Positions 7,923-16,553 of a stretch of 64,000 nucleotides of DNA are shown piece after piece. The translations under genes were made by a program, and so were the position numbers. How positions within the stretch are numbered: the first letter of the stretch is position 1; the number at the start of each line of letters is the position of its first letter. The DNA comes from Dehalococcoidia bacterium. GTDB lineage: Bacteria; Chloroflexota; Dehalococcoidia; SM23-28-2; RBG-16-64-32. Below the pieces are notes generated by a model. That model made no database searches. It was given only the letters and a program-made list of their open reading frames with translations, and was not told where the DNA came from. The DNA lies in NCBI GenBank assembly GCA_030649945.1, contig JAUSFE010000104.1:70004-134003 (forward strand), written 5' to 3'.

Positions 7923-7950
7923 AGTGTAGCAGACGCGGCAAGTATGTCAA
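7923..7950 (-). promoter_or_regulatory. sigma70-type promoter for the pan operon
   Basis: On the minus strand, TTGACA (7950-7945) is followed after 16 bases by TACACT (7928-7923). The -35 is a perfect consensus and the -10 matches four of six positions. It points towards panD. Confidence 0.72.
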
Positions 7951-8019
7951 CAAATGCGAGCCCTTTGGCGCCCTCACGCGCTGATCGCCGCCGGGGAAGG
8001 GGCGGCGCCCGCGAACAAA

Positions 8020-8050
8020 AGAAAGGGGGCCCTGTTGCCAGGGCCCTCAA
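8020..8050 (-). terminator. intrinsic terminator after the small gene
   Basis: GGGCCCTG at 8027-8034 pairs with CAGGGCCC at 8039-8046 around a 4-base loop. On the minus strand the stem is followed by CCCTTTCTTTTG-type T-rich sequence. It lies about 30 bases after the stop codon of the 8076-8267 gene. Confidence 0.7.
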
Positions 8051-8075
8051 TCAATGAGGTGGCTGTGGCTCTAAG

Positions 8076-8267
8076 TTAGAAACGGCCGGGAGGAGAACGG
8101 AATCCGGCGAAGGGCTCCCGCTGCACCGTCCAGCGCTGGACCTGGAGGACCTTGGAGACCTCGCCCAGCATGGCGTTGGTCTTTTGCACCATGTCCGCCG
8201 TCTCCTGCGCCGGCTCTTCGTGCAACCTGCGCTCCCCATTCGTCATTCTTTCCCTCGGGCTCGTCAT
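8076..8267 (-). CDS. small hypothetical protein (63 aa)
   Basis: A short reading frame of 63 residues that I do not recognise. It is supported by a good ribosome-binding site (GGGGGAG seven bases before the ATG) and by an intrinsic terminator 30 bases after the stop. The first third is charged; residues 22-45 (with MVQKTNAMLGEVSKVLQ) could form an amphipathic helix; the tail is rich in Arg, Pro and Phe. No membrane segment or metal motif is visible. It points the same way as panD, 339 bases upstream of it, but the terminator separates the two. It may be a small DNA- or membrane-associated protein; no function is assigned. Confidence 0.48.
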   Translation of the reverse strand: MTSPRERMTNGERRLHEEPAQETADMVQKTNAMLGEVSKVLQVQRWTVQREPFAGFRSPPGRF

Positions 8268-8433
8268 TGCCGTCTCCCCCCGTCCTTTCGCGTTTGCGGT
8301 TGGTTCCCCGGCCATCGCTTCCCATTCTCATGCCCCAGGGTTAACGGAACGGTTAACTGAACACTGTCCTGGGTGAAGACAGGGTGAATGTTCAGGCGCG
8401 GTTAACGTCCGGCCCTTTCCGTCTGTTCATGGC

Positions 8434-8690
8434 GATCCTGAACTTTTGTGCCTTAGTGCCTTTGTGGTGAGGGCCATGAGTTCTTGGGGAGACAAGTCAC
8501 TGAAAAACACGAAGACACGAAGACACGAAGAACCCCTACTGATCCTGAATGTTTGTGCCTTAGTGCCTTTGTGGTGAGCACCGTGGGTTCTTCGGGAGAC
8601 AGCGTCCCTGGAACACTAAGACACGAAGAACCCCTACTGATCCTGAATCTTTGTGCCTTAGTGCCTTTGTGGTAAGCGCCATGACTCCTC
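8434..8690. repeat. three tandem copies of a roughly 100-bp dispersed repeat
   Basis: Units begin with GATCCTGAA at 8434, 8541 and 8639, giving periods of 107 and 98 bases. Each carries TTTGTGCCTTAGTGCCTTTG, GTTCTT(C/G)GGGAGACA and the A-rich ACACGAAGACACGAAG. The same family, inverted, is at 29275-29590, and a single copy is near 38800. Any translated frames here are repeat-derived. The preceding stretch 8268-8433 shows no gene, only two GGTTAAC-type direct repeats. Confidence 0.85.
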
Positions 8691-8767
8691 GGCCGCGATG
8701 ACCCCACCACGGTCATATGCTAGACTAGCGCCTGCTCGCGTTAAGGAAAGCAAGGAGGTCGCCCAAC

Positions 8768-10021
8768 ATGCCCAACATGAGGGAAGCAGTGCTCGTAGAC
8801 ATGGTGCGCACGCCGTTCGGCAGGGCCGGGCAGCGCGGTGTCTTCCGCGACATCACCCACGTGGAGCTCGTCGTTCCCCTGCTCAAGAGCATCCTGGCCC
8901 GCAACCACGTGGCCCCCGAAGAGGTGGACGAGATCCTGATGGGCTCGGTCGGCATCGCCGGCCTCCTCACGCGCTCGCGCCACTACGTCTTCGAGGCCGG
9001 GCTGCCGTTCAGCATCTCCGCCACGGACCTGAACAAGCAGTGCGGGTCCTCCCTGCAGGCCGCCGCGCAGGGCGCCTTCGCCGTGATGGCCGGCATGTCC
9101 GACGTCGTGCTGGCAGGCGGCATCGAGACGATGGACCGCGTCCAGCCCATCAAGCCCGGCGACGAGACCAACTTTGGCCAGGTGCAGACGGCCGAGGTCA
9201 TGGCCCGCGAGTTCCTGCCAGCGGACTGGCCCGACGGCAAGACGCCCAAGTGGAACAAGCGCTGGTACCAGGCCACCGAGCCCTGGATCATGGACATGGG
9301 CGCCACCGCCGAGAAGCTGGCCCGGGAGCGCGGCGTCTCGCGCGAGGACGCCGACCGCTTCTCCCTCGACAGCCACCGCAAGGCGATCCGCGCCCAGAAG
9401 GAAGGCCTCTTCGCCGCCGAGATCCAGCCTCTCACCATTGAGTACGCCGACGGGTCAAGCGTCACGCTCGACACCGACCAGAACCCGCGGGCGGACACCA
9501 CGCTGGAGAAGCTGGCCTCGCTCAAGCCCTCGTACCGGCCGGATGGCCTGGTGACGGCGGGCAACGCCTGCCCGCGCACGGACGGCGCCACCATGACGCT
9601 TATCATGGACAAGCAGATGGCGAAGGAGAAGGGGCTGAAGCCGCTGGCCACCATCCGTCACGCCGCGACGGTGGGCGTGGACCCCACGATCATGGGCATC
9701 GGCCCGGCGCCGGCCACCCAGAAGCTGCTCAAGCGCACCGGCATGGACCTCAACGACTTCGCCCTCATCGAGATCAACGAGGCGTTTGCCTGCCAGGTGC
9801 TGGCCGTGGGCCGCGAGCTGGGCTGGGACTGGGACAGGGTGAACCCCAACGGCGGCGCCGTCGCCATCGGCCACCCGCTGGGCGCCAGCGGCGCGCGCCT
9901 CGTCGGCACTATCGCCTACGAGATGAACCGCCGCGACGCCGAATGGGGCCTGGTGACGCTGTGCATGGGCGCCGGCATGGGCATGTCGGTGGCGCTCCAG
10001 CGCGAGCACTACGACTGGTGA
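8768..10021 (+). CDS. thiolase-family acetyl-CoA acyltransferase
   Basis: A 417-residue thiolase. The acyl-accepting cysteine is C92 in NKQCGSS. The second and third catalytic motifs are intact: [10 protein letters not shown] with H369, and CMGAGMG with C399. NEAF, another active-site motif, is near residue 340. Thiolases either cleave 3-ketoacyl-CoA in beta-oxidation or condense acetyl-CoA; the presence of an acyl-CoA dehydrogenase 8 kb away favours degradation, weakly. The start ATG has a near-perfect AAGGAGG nine bases upstream. It stands alone, bordered by repeat-filled gaps. Confidence 0.93.
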   Translation: MPNMREAVLVDMVRTPFGRAGQRGVFRDITHVELVVPLLKSILARNHVAPEEVDEILMGSVGIAGLLTRSRHYVFEAGLPFSISATDLNKQCGSSLQAAAQGAFAVMAGMSDVVLAGGIETMDRVQPIKPGDETNFGQVQTAEVMAREFLPADWPDGKTPKWNKRWYQATEPWIMDMGATAEKLARERGVSREDADRFSLDSHRKAIRAQKEGLFAAEIQPLTIEYADGSSVTLDTDQNPRADTTLEKLASLKPSYRPDGLVTAGNACPRTDGATMTLIMDKQMAKEKGLKPLATIRHAATVGVDPTIMGIGPAPATQKLLKRTGMDLNDFALIEINEAFACQVLAVGRELGWDWDRVNPNGGAVAIGHPLGASGARLVGTIAYEMNRRDAEWGLVTLCMGAGMGMSVALQREHYDW

Positions 10022-10185
10022 CGAGCCCGCATCAGCTGTCCGCAACCTGACCTGCGATGCTGTCCGCGGAGGGCAGCGCGGTCGCCTTGCGGGCCGGGGT
10101 TGTAAGCCGGGTCCACAGCTAGTGTACCGTCTCCAAAATACCTTGACTGTATCCCGTGGTACGTTGAGCGCGGCCCCATCCCGTG

Positions 10186-10275
10186 TTGTCATCCTGAGCG
10201 CGACGACATCTGCCACGTGGCTCTGCGCAGCTTCGCGAAGGGATCTGGGGGTGGGGCAGACCTGCGAGCGAGGGA
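10186..10275 (+). repeat. dispersed repeat (CATCCTGAGCG / CGCGAAGG / ATCTGGGG family)
   Basis: Within the 335-bp gap between thiolase and sortase, the string TCATCCTGAGCGC ... CGCGAAGGGATCTGGGGGTGGGGCAGA recurs. The same arrangement, inverted, is at 14272-14362, and a shorter version is at 17707-17745. I see no gene or clear promoter in the rest of 10022-10356. Confidence 0.7.
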
Positions 10276-10356
10276 CGATGGCGCGCCCGAACCCCTCGTG
10301 TACCGTCTCTCACTTCAAGGGTGCGCCGTGGTAAGGCTGTTCTTGAGACACTACGC

Positions 10357-11088
10357 CTAGCGGGCGCCGGCGGCCGCTGCCTGCGGCGCAGACGGCGGCG
10401 TGGAGATCCCGGCCAGGCCCGCCCGCACGATGCGGCGGTTCGTGTAGTCGCCGTTGAACACCGGGTCGCCCGTGTAGAAGAACGTCCCGCCGCAGGTGAT
10501 GATCGTGATCACGTCCGATTCCGTGGCGCCCATCACGGAGAGCGAGGAGGGGTCGTTCGGGTCCACCAGGAAGGTGTCCGTCACCGTATAGGCCAGCTCC
10601 GTGCCGTCTTCGCCCCTCAGCACCACCTGGTCCCCGGCCGCCAGCTCGTCCAGGCGATAGAACACGGCGGCGCCGTTCCAGGTGACGTGCCCGGCGAAGA
10701 CCGCGTTGCCGCCTGTGCCCGGCCTGGCGGAGAAGTCGTACCACGCCACCTCCTGGGCGTTCAGGGGCACTTCGGGCACGCTGTTCGCGTCCAGGCCGTA
10801 AGTGAGGACCGCCGCGTCCACGGCGATCTTCGGGATGACCAGGCGGAAGGGAGCATCGCGCAGCGGCGGCGCCGGCGCGCTCGGCGCAGGGCTGGGAGTG
10901 GGGGCCAGGGAGGGCACGTCGTAGATGCCGCCGGGGTCCCGCCCGGACTCCAGCGCCAGCGAGCGCGGCGGATGCGCACCGTCATTGCCGTTGAAGGTGT
11001 AGTAGAGGCCCACCGCCAGCAGCACGGCCCCGGCGCAGAGCGCCGTGCCTCCCACCGTCCACAGAAGCGTGCTCACCAGCCTACGCAA
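10357..11088 (-). CDS. class E/F sortase
   Basis: A 243-residue membrane-anchored transpeptidase. It has one N-terminal membrane segment (residues 8-29), a Pro/Ser-rich linker, and the sortase beta-barrel. The catalytic histidine is in FAGHVTW, the cysteine in IITCGG, and the arginine in NRRIVRAG. Sortases attach secreted proteins bearing a C-terminal sorting signal to the cell surface. No LPxTG-like substrate and no pilus genes are adjacent, so the substrate is probably encoded elsewhere. The presence of a sortase fits a cell envelope without an outer membrane (inference). Confidence 0.9.
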   Translation of the reverse strand: MRRLVSTLLWTVGGTALCAGAVLLAVGLYYTFNGNDGAHPPRSLALESGRDPGGIYDVPSLAPTPSPAPSAPAPPLRDAPFRLVIPKIAVDAAVLTYGLDANSVPEVPLNAQEVAWYDFSARPGTGGNAVFAGHVTWNGAAVFYRLDELAAGDQVVLRGEDGTELAYTVTDTFLVDPNDPSSLSVMGATESDVITIITCGGTFFYTGDPVFNGDYTNRRIVRAGLAGISTPPSAPQAAAAGAR

Positions 11089-11293
11089 GGCGCAGACCCC
11101 CGGTGGCGGCGGGTGCGGGCCCTGTAACGAGTGCGGCCATCATCCTCCCCGGTCGGCTCATCCCGCGGCGGGGCTGCCTGACTGATCCCGCCGCTATTCA
11201 GATTATACGCCGCGGCCGGCCCGCTCGGACTGCCGGTCCGCTTGCCCGCCGCCCGCCCGGGCGCGCCCAGGCGTTTCGTGCCACAATGAGGCC

Positions 11294-12196
11294 ATGCCCG
11301 TGACGGTCGGCCCGTTCGTCCTCCAGGAGCCTGTCCCGGAGCTCCGCAGCCCCCGGGTCTTCCTCTGTCTCCAACCCTGGATCGACGTCGGCTCCGTCGG
11401 CACCATGGCCCTCACTTTCCTCGAGGAGGCGTGGGGAGCGCAGCCGCTGGGGCAGCTCGCCCGCCCCGGCGACTTCTACGACTTCACCCGCTACCGCCCG
11501 ATGCTCTACCGGCGCGAGGGCCAGCGCCACGTCACCGTCCCCAACACCTTCATCCGCTACGCCCAGGGCCCCGGCGACCGCGACTGGCTCGTCCTGCACG
11601 CGCTCGAACCGCACTCGCGCGGCGAGGAGTACGTGGAGGGGGTGATGGCGCTGTTCCGGCGGCTGGGCGTCAGCGAGTACTTCATGGTGGGGTCCATGTA
11701 CGCACCCGTCCCGCACACGCGGCCGCCCGTCGCCAGCGGCGGCTCGACAGACGGCGCCCTGCGCGCACGCCTGCAGGCCTGCGGCGTGCGCGAGAGCGGC
11801 TACGAAGGCCCGACGACGATCCTCTCCCTGCTGCCGGGCCTGGCCGGGGCCGACGGCATCCCCTCCGCCACCGTCGTCCTCCAGCTCCCAGCCTACGCCC
11901 AGATCGAGCGCGACTACCGGGGCCTGCACGCGATGCTCCAGCTGCTGTCCGGCCTCTATGGCCTCTCCCTCAACCTCGACGCCCTGCGCCTGGAGAGCGA
12001 GCGCCAGGTGGCCGCGATCGACGAGAACGTGCAGCAGGCCCCACGCGTCCAGGAGTGGGTGCGCGAGCTGGAGGCGCTGTACGACGCCGAGCCCGCGCCC
12101 GCGTCCGGCGAGGAGCCCGCCGCCCAGCTCTCACCGGAGCTGGAGCGATTCATCCGCGACGTAGAGCGCCGCTGGGATGACGGCGAGCGCCGCTAG
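11294..12196 (+). CDS. PAC2-family protein
   Basis: A 300-residue PAC2 (proteasome assembly chaperone 2-like) protein. Marks include QPWIDVGSVGTMAL near residue 27, the GSMYAPVPHTRPP segment near 133, the GPTTILSLLP motif near 175 and a C-terminal helical tail with alternating charge. In bacteria the family is found mainly in actinobacteria and Chloroflexota and its role is unclear; the archaeal and eukaryotic relatives assist proteasome assembly. No proteasome gene is in the window. It diverges from the sortase gene by 205 bases and is followed by palindromic repeats. Confidence 0.84.
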   Translation: MPVTVGPFVLQEPVPELRSPRVFLCLQPWIDVGSVGTMALTFLEEAWGAQPLGQLARPGDFYDFTRYRPMLYRREGQRHVTVPNTFIRYAQGPGDRDWLVLHALEPHSRGEEYVEGVMALFRRLGVSEYFMVGSMYAPVPHTRPPVASGGSTDGALRARLQACGVRESGYEGPTTILSLLPGLAGADGIPSATVVLQLPAYAQIERDYRGLHAMLQLLSGLYGLSLNLDALRLESERQVAAIDENVQQAPRVQEWVRELEALYDAEPAPASGEEPAAQLSPELERFIRDVERRWDDGERR

Positions 12197-12400
12197 GGGC
12201 GGCCCGGCGTGGCCGCCCGGCGGGGTGGGCGACGCCGCGTGGTCGCCCCTCCTGGGTGGCGCGATGCCCGCCGTAGGGGCGACCCTGTGTGGTCGCCCTC
12301 AACGCCGCGCCATCGTAACCCCCCCCCGCCAAACGCATCGCCACGGCCACGTTCCTTCCCGCTCATCCTGAGGCTCTCGTAGGATGAGCGGAGCGACAAG
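12195..12400. repeat. cluster of palindromic repeats
   Basis: Two GTAGGGGCG...CGCCC-type imperfect palindromes (about 12195-12219 and 12272-12298) are followed by a third family at 12354-12395: CCTTCCCGCTCATCCTGAGG, then CTCTCGTAGGATGAGCGGAG. The third family recurs at 28475-28516, 28538-28574 and inside alaS at 47060-47099. Confidence 0.8.
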
Positions 12401-12463
12401 ATCTCGCAATTGAACCCGCCAACGGCGTCCGCGATAGAATGTCGCCAGAACAGGAGGCCCGCC

Positions 12464-12973
12464 ATGACCCAACAGACCATCCCCGCCAAGGCCGAGCTGC
12501 TGGAGGCGCTCCGCTCGTCCGGACAGCAGGCCACCGCCCGGCTGCGTGCGCTCGCGCCGGCAGTCTTCGAGCAGGGCCGCTACGAAAACGGCTGGAACGC
12601 CCGCCAGATCCTGGCCCACATCGCGTCGATCGAGTGGACGTACCCGCGCCTCCTCGACCTCGCCCGCAACCCGCCGGGCGCGGCGGCACCGGCGTCCCCG
12701 TCCGCTCTCCGCGCCTCGCCCCCGCTCAGCGGCGGCATTAACGACTACAACGAGCGCCAGGTCGCGAAGCGCGCGGACGCCGGCGTCGAGGAGCTGATCG
12801 CGGAGTTCGAGAAGAACCGCGCGGCCACCATCGCCGCCGTCGAGGCCGCGGACGAGGCGCTGCTGCGCGTGCCCGTGCGCTCCGCCGGCGGCATCACCGG
12901 CCCGCTCGCCACCGTCATCCACGCCATCGCGGTCGTGCACGTGCAGGGCCACGTGGGGGATATCGCGGGGTAG
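12464..12973 (+). CDS. DinB-like (DinB/MDMPI superfamily) protein
   Basis: A 169-residue four-helix protein. Candidate metal-binding histidines sit in NARQILAHIASIEW near residue 47 and in the C-terminal HAIAVVHVQGHVGDI, the spacing seen in DinB/YfiT-type proteins that use a divalent metal and often act as small-thiol transferases. No enzymatic role can be assigned from context. The start ATG follows CAGGAGG. It converges with the LLM oxidoreductase, whose stop lies 4 bases away. Confidence 0.78.
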   Translation: MTQQTIPAKAELLEALRSSGQQATARLRALAPAVFEQGRYENGWNARQILAHIASIEWTYPRLLDLARNPPGAAAPASPSALRASPPLSGGINDYNERQVAKRADAGVEELIAEFEKNRAATIAAVEAADEALLRVPVRSAGGITGPLATVIHAIAVVHVQGHVGDIAG

Positions 12974-12976
12974 GAG

Positions 12977-14239
12977 CTACTCCCCCTCCTCGGCCCCCTG
13001 CCCCCCCGCCGCGACACTCCCCGGCAGCGTGAACGCCGCGCCCTCCGTGGCCACGGCCTTGGCGGCGGTGTGGTCCGCGATCGCCTTCAGCACCGCCTGC
13101 GTGGCGCCCCCCATCAACTGCTGCTTGCGCTCGCTCGTCCACTGCTGCGAGCGGTTGATCCAGGTCACCGTGTCCTGCACCTGCGGCATCACGTAGCGGG
13201 CCATCAGTTCGTAGCTGCGCAGCGTCTTCTCCCGGTCCGCCCACTCGTGCGCCAGCCCCAGCAGGCAGCCGAAGCCGCCGGACACCTCCTGCAGGCGGCG
13301 GACGCTCGCCACCGCGTCGTCCGGCGTCCCGATGATGGCCCCGAACGCGATCAGCCGCTCCGCCATCTCGCGCCCGTCCTTCGCCGGCGTTTGCATGGGC
13401 GCGCCGATCGTCCCCACGAAGTAGTCGTTGTTCCAGGCCAGCACCCCGTCCTCGATGTCGCGGATCGCCTCCTCGCGGGAGTCCGCCAGGTGGAACGGCA
13501 TGACGATGCGCCAGTTGGCCCGGTCCGGCGGCGGCCGGCCGGCCGCCGCCGCCGCCTGCTCGGAGAACGACCACTGGTTCGTCAGCGACTGCAACCCCTC
13601 CGGCGCATACGAGGCGACGGACAGTACGCCCGCACCGTGCTTGCCCGCGCACGTCATCCCCGCCGGGCTCAGCGTGCTGGCCACGGCTATCGGCATGGTT
13701 GGGCGCTGGAACGGCTTCAGTTGCAGCTGCGCATCTCGCAGGTCAATCCAGTCGCTCTTGTAGGTCACCGGCTCGTCCGCCGTCAGCAGTTGGATGATCA
13801 CGCCCAGCGCCTCGTCCATGCGCGGCCGCAGGACCGTGGGGTCCAGCCCCAGCATGTGGGCGTCGCTCGGCAGCGCCCCCGGGCCGACGCCCAGCATCAC
13901 GCGGCCGCGCGTCAGGTGGTCCAGCAGGACGATTCGGTCCGCCACGTGGAACGGGTTGTGGTAGGGCAGGCTGACCACGCCCGTGCCCAGGCGGATGCGC
14001 TGCGTGCGCTCGGCGGCGGCCGCGATGAACACCTCCGGGCTGGCGATCGTCTCCCAGCCCGCGGAGTGGTGCTCCCCGATCCAGGCCTCGTCGTAGCCCA
14101 GCTCGTCCAGCCGCTGCAGCAGCTCCAGGTCGCGGCGCAGGGCCAGCGTCGGGTTGTCGCCGGCCCGGTGGAAGGGGGCCATGAAGATGCCTGTCCTGAG
14201 CCGGGTCGAAGGGCCGAAGTTCAGGCTATCTGCGGTCAT
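12977..14239 (-). CDS. LLM-class flavin-dependent oxidoreductase with an in-frame repeat insertion
   Basis: A 420-residue luciferase-like monooxygenase. After the first strand come PFHRAGDNP, GYDEAWIGEHHSAGWE near residue 50, RIRLGTGVVSLPYHNPFHVADR near 84 and the RVMLGVGPGALPSD loop near 112. These flavin-using enzymes oxidise a wide range of organics, so the substrate is unknown. The start ATG (14239) has AAGGAG upstream. Odd feature: eight residues, PSTRLRTG, interrupt the otherwise standard first strand NFG/IFMAPFH. They are encoded by a 24-base copy of a dispersed repeat at 14189-14212. Confidence 0.9.
   Translation of the reverse strand: MTADSLNFGPSTRLRTGIFMAPFHRAGDNPTLALRRDLELLQRLDELGYDEAWIGEHHSAGWETIASPEVFIAAAAERTQRIRLGTGVVSLPYHNPFHVADRIVLLDHLTRGRVMLGVGPGALPSDAHMLGLDPTVLRPRMDEALGVIIQLLTADEPVTYKSDWIDLRDAQLQLKPFQRPTMPIAVASTLSPAGMTCAGKHGAGVLSVASYAPEGLQSLTNQWSFSEQAAAAAGRPPPDRANWRIVMPFHLADSREEAIRDIEDGVLAWNNDYFVGTIGAPMQTPAKDGREMAERLIAFGAIIGTPDDAVASVRRLQEVSGGFGCLLGLAHEWADREKTLRSYELMARYVMPQVQDTVTWINRSQQWTSERKQQLMGGATQAVLKAIADHTAAKAVATEGAAFTLPGSVAAGGQGAEEGE
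14189..14212 (-). repeat. CTTCGAC-type repeat inserted in the LLM coding sequence
   Basis: On the minus strand the insert begins CCTTCGACCCGG and ends CTCAGGACAGGC; it is 24 bases, so the frame is kept. A related copy (CTTCGGCTGCG then CTCAGGACAGG) lies at 14511-14534 in the adjacent non-coding gap. Confidence 0.75.
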
Positions 14240-14271
14240 TGTTGCTCCTTCAGACAGGGCGTGTATCGGGT

Positions 14272-14560
14272 GCCGCGCGCGAAGATCTGCCCCGCCCCAG
14301 ATTCCTTCGCGAAGATGCGGCGCTGCGGACAAGGACGTGGTCGGCGCTCAGAATGACAGGAAAGTACGGTCGTTGGTGCTCCTTCAGGTGCAGGTAGAAC
14401 AGAGGCTACGGCAAAGCGGTGCCAGATGCAACGCAGCGATGACGACCCGCGTAGGGGCAGGTCTGAGACCTGCCCCTACGGCGGAATCGCGGTCTGTGCT
14501 CCGCTCGTCCCTTCGGCTGCGCTCAGGACAGGCCTGCGAGAGCCTCAGGACGAGCGGCAA
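14272..14560. repeat. repeat cluster upstream of the LLM gene
   Basis: This gap (14240-14621) has no gene. It holds an inverted copy of the 10186 family at 14272-14362. A near-perfect palindrome lies at 14451-14479 (14-base arms GTAGGGGCAGGTCT and complement around one base). A compound of the CTTCGGC and CCTCAGGACGAGCGG families is at about 14505-14560. Confidence 0.75.
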
Positions 14561-14621
14561 GGGGCGGCCTTCTGTAGCGGATGGCTTCAGCCTTCCACGG
14601 GGCGGGGCGTGGCGGCTGTGC

Positions 14622-16451
14622 CTACCACGATCCCCCGCCGCCACCGCCGCCGGAGGAGCCGCCGCCGAACCCGCTGCCGCCGCGGCCGCCCGGCGTGGAG
14701 GCCATCACGTTTGACAGGCTGCTCGAGAAGTCACTCACACCGTCCGCGAAATCCGACGCCACGAACGCGCCCGTCCCCACGTACCAGCCTGGCGCCGTCT
14801 GCTGGTTGCCGAGCGATTCGAAGGCTTCGGCCCATTTCTTGACGCACTGGAAGACGATGGCGTACGGCAGGTAGTCGTGGAAGATGTTCTCGCGCTCGGC
14901 GAAGCGCTGGCGCTCCTTCTCCGCGGTCACCATGTACAGGCGGAAGCCCAGGCAGCGGCGGTACATCTGGCGTCCCTGCGCCGTGCGCCGGGGCATGAGC
15001 GGCGCCAGCAAGAGCAGAAGCAGCCCGCCGCCGGCCAGCGGCAGCGGCGCGAGAGCGCCGCCGGCCCACCGGCCCAGCAGATACGCCAGTCCGCCGCCCG
15101 CGCCCGCGATGGCCAGCCCCGCGATGCGGTAGAGGTTGCGCACCTTCTCCGGGTCCCGCGGGAAGAGCTTCAGCGACTTCGTGGCGTCCAGGTAGAGCTC
15201 CTCCTTCACCTCCGCCAGATCTTCGTGGAACTTGTTCTTGAGCTCGCTCAGATTCACCGTCTCTCCGCTCTCGAACAGCGCGGCCAGCAGCTTGCTCTCA
15301 TAGGGCAGCGGCCCGTCCGCCGGGGTCTCCAGTCGCGTCAGCTCGTAATCGCGGCTCTTGAACAGGCCGAAGATGCCGCCTTCCTCCACCTCCTTGATCA
15401 GCAGGTGCTTGCGCACGGCGAGGTCCACGATCGTCGCGCTCACGTCCAGCGTGTCCGCCCGCTCGTCCACCAGCACGCCGATCTCGGCCGGGCGCAGCCG
15501 CCTGCGCTCGCTGCCGGAGACCTCCGGTGGCTGGTACTCGACGACGACGGTCTCGTGGGCGAAGAGCGGCATCGTCTGCGCCTCGGGATCGGCCATGGCA
15601 TGGGCCATGTCGCCGAACCAGCGGTCGCGGCCGGCCACCCACCACAGGCGGGCGATGGCCGCCAGCGCCGCGGCGGAGAGCGCGATCATGAGCGCCACGG
15701 AGAGCGGGGTGACCCGGAAGTAGTCCGGGAAGTCTTTCTGCTCCAGCTTCGGCGCCAGGGCCGGCGGGCCCACCTGCACGGCGCCCTTCTCGATGCCCAC
15801 CACCACGGTCAGCCCGGAGCCGGGCGAGAGCTGGTCCCCCGTGAAGACAGCGGTGGCTGCGTCGAAAGAGGACTCGCACGGCGTCGTGGACCCGGCCGGA
15901 CCCTGGAAGCAGTCGATGCGCTGGATCGCCGGGGAAGGGACCGCCACCGTCGCCGTCGCCCGCTCGATGGTCACCTCCCACTGGTCGCCGGTGACGTTCC
16001 AGTACAGCTCGTCGTGGTCCGTGAAGGGGTTGAGCCCGCCGCTGATCGCATAGTGGAGGCGATACCGTTGGGCGCCGGTCACCAGCCTGTCCGGGTCGCC
16101 TATCTTTATCCGCAGGTTGGCCCCGGACGAGATCAGTTCGAACGGCCAGGGCTCGCTGCCGTTGTCCACGGAGACGCCGCTGATCGCCGCCAGCCGGTCG
16201 TTGTCGTCGTCGTACTGGTAGCGGACCGGTATGTCCCGGAAGATGCCATGCCGCTCCAGGCCGCCGAAATCAACGCTGAGGTCCTCGGTGACTGCCACCG
16301 TGCCGTCCGGCGCGATCTCATAGCGCGCGTCGAAGGACCGTATCACCCAGTCCTCCTGCGCAGTCGCATCAGTGTGGGCGAGGGCCGCCCAGACAAGCGC
16401 CGGGAGCACCGCCACGAGGGACAAAGCTGCGATGAAGGCACGCGGTCTCAT
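14622..16451 (-). CDS. DUF2207-family membrane protein
   Basis: A 609-residue exported membrane protein. A signal peptide (residues 4-26, ending ATAQ) precedes the beta-rich DUF2207 extracellular domain, recognisable by VTEDLSVDFGG and HGIFRDIPVRYQY. A membrane helix follows near residue 253. A cytoplasmic region comes next with the HxxxxxExx-type winged segment PAEIGVLVDERADTLDVSAT. Two more membrane helices lie near residues 455-490. It ends in a Gly-rich tail (GGSSGGGGGGGSW). The family is widespread in Gram-positive bacteria and its function is unknown. The start is ATG 16451; the longer extension would run into the divergent gene's leader. Confidence 0.87.
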   Translation of the reverse strand: MRPRAFIAALSLVAVLPALVWAALAHTDATAQEDWVIRSFDARYEIAPDGTVAVTEDLSVDFGGLERHGIFRDIPVRYQYDDDNDRLAAISGVSVDNGSEPWPFELISSGANLRIKIGDPDRLVTGAQRYRLHYAISGGLNPFTDHDELYWNVTGDQWEVTIERATATVAVPSPAIQRIDCFQGPAGSTTPCESSFDAATAVFTGDQLSPGSGLTVVVGIEKGAVQVGPPALAPKLEQKDFPDYFRVTPLSVALMIALSAAALAAIARLWWVAGRDRWFGDMAHAMADPEAQTMPLFAHETVVVEYQPPEVSGSERRRLRPAEIGVLVDERADTLDVSATIVDLAVRKHLLIKEVEEGGIFGLFKSRDYELTRLETPADGPLPYESKLLAALFESGETVNLSELKNKFHEDLAEVKEELYLDATKSLKLFPRDPEKVRNLYRIAGLAIAGAGGGLAYLLGRWAGGALAPLPLAGGGLLLLLLAPLMPRRTAQGRQMYRRCLGFRLYMVTAEKERQRFAERENIFHDYLPYAIVFQCVKKWAEAFESLGNQQTAPGWYVGTGAFVASDFADGVSDFSSSLSNVMASTPGGRGGSGFGGGSSGGGGGGGSW

Positions 16452-16553
16452 CGGCAGTAATCTTACCGGAACCCGGCCGGTCAGTCCTGCGTGGCCCGCC
16501 TTGCCGCGATGCCCGTGTAACGGGTCACGGTCCGCGGCGTCATACCCAATAGC

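Noticed and set aside
8453..8716. Open frames within the 8434-8690 array
   Set aside because: They follow the tandem repeat exactly and recur wherever the repeat does; not genes.
14877..16460. A 527-codon plus-strand frame opposite the DUF2207 gene
   Set aside because: Antisense shadow: Arg/His/Gln-rich without motifs; the minus strand encodes a clear signal peptide and domain.
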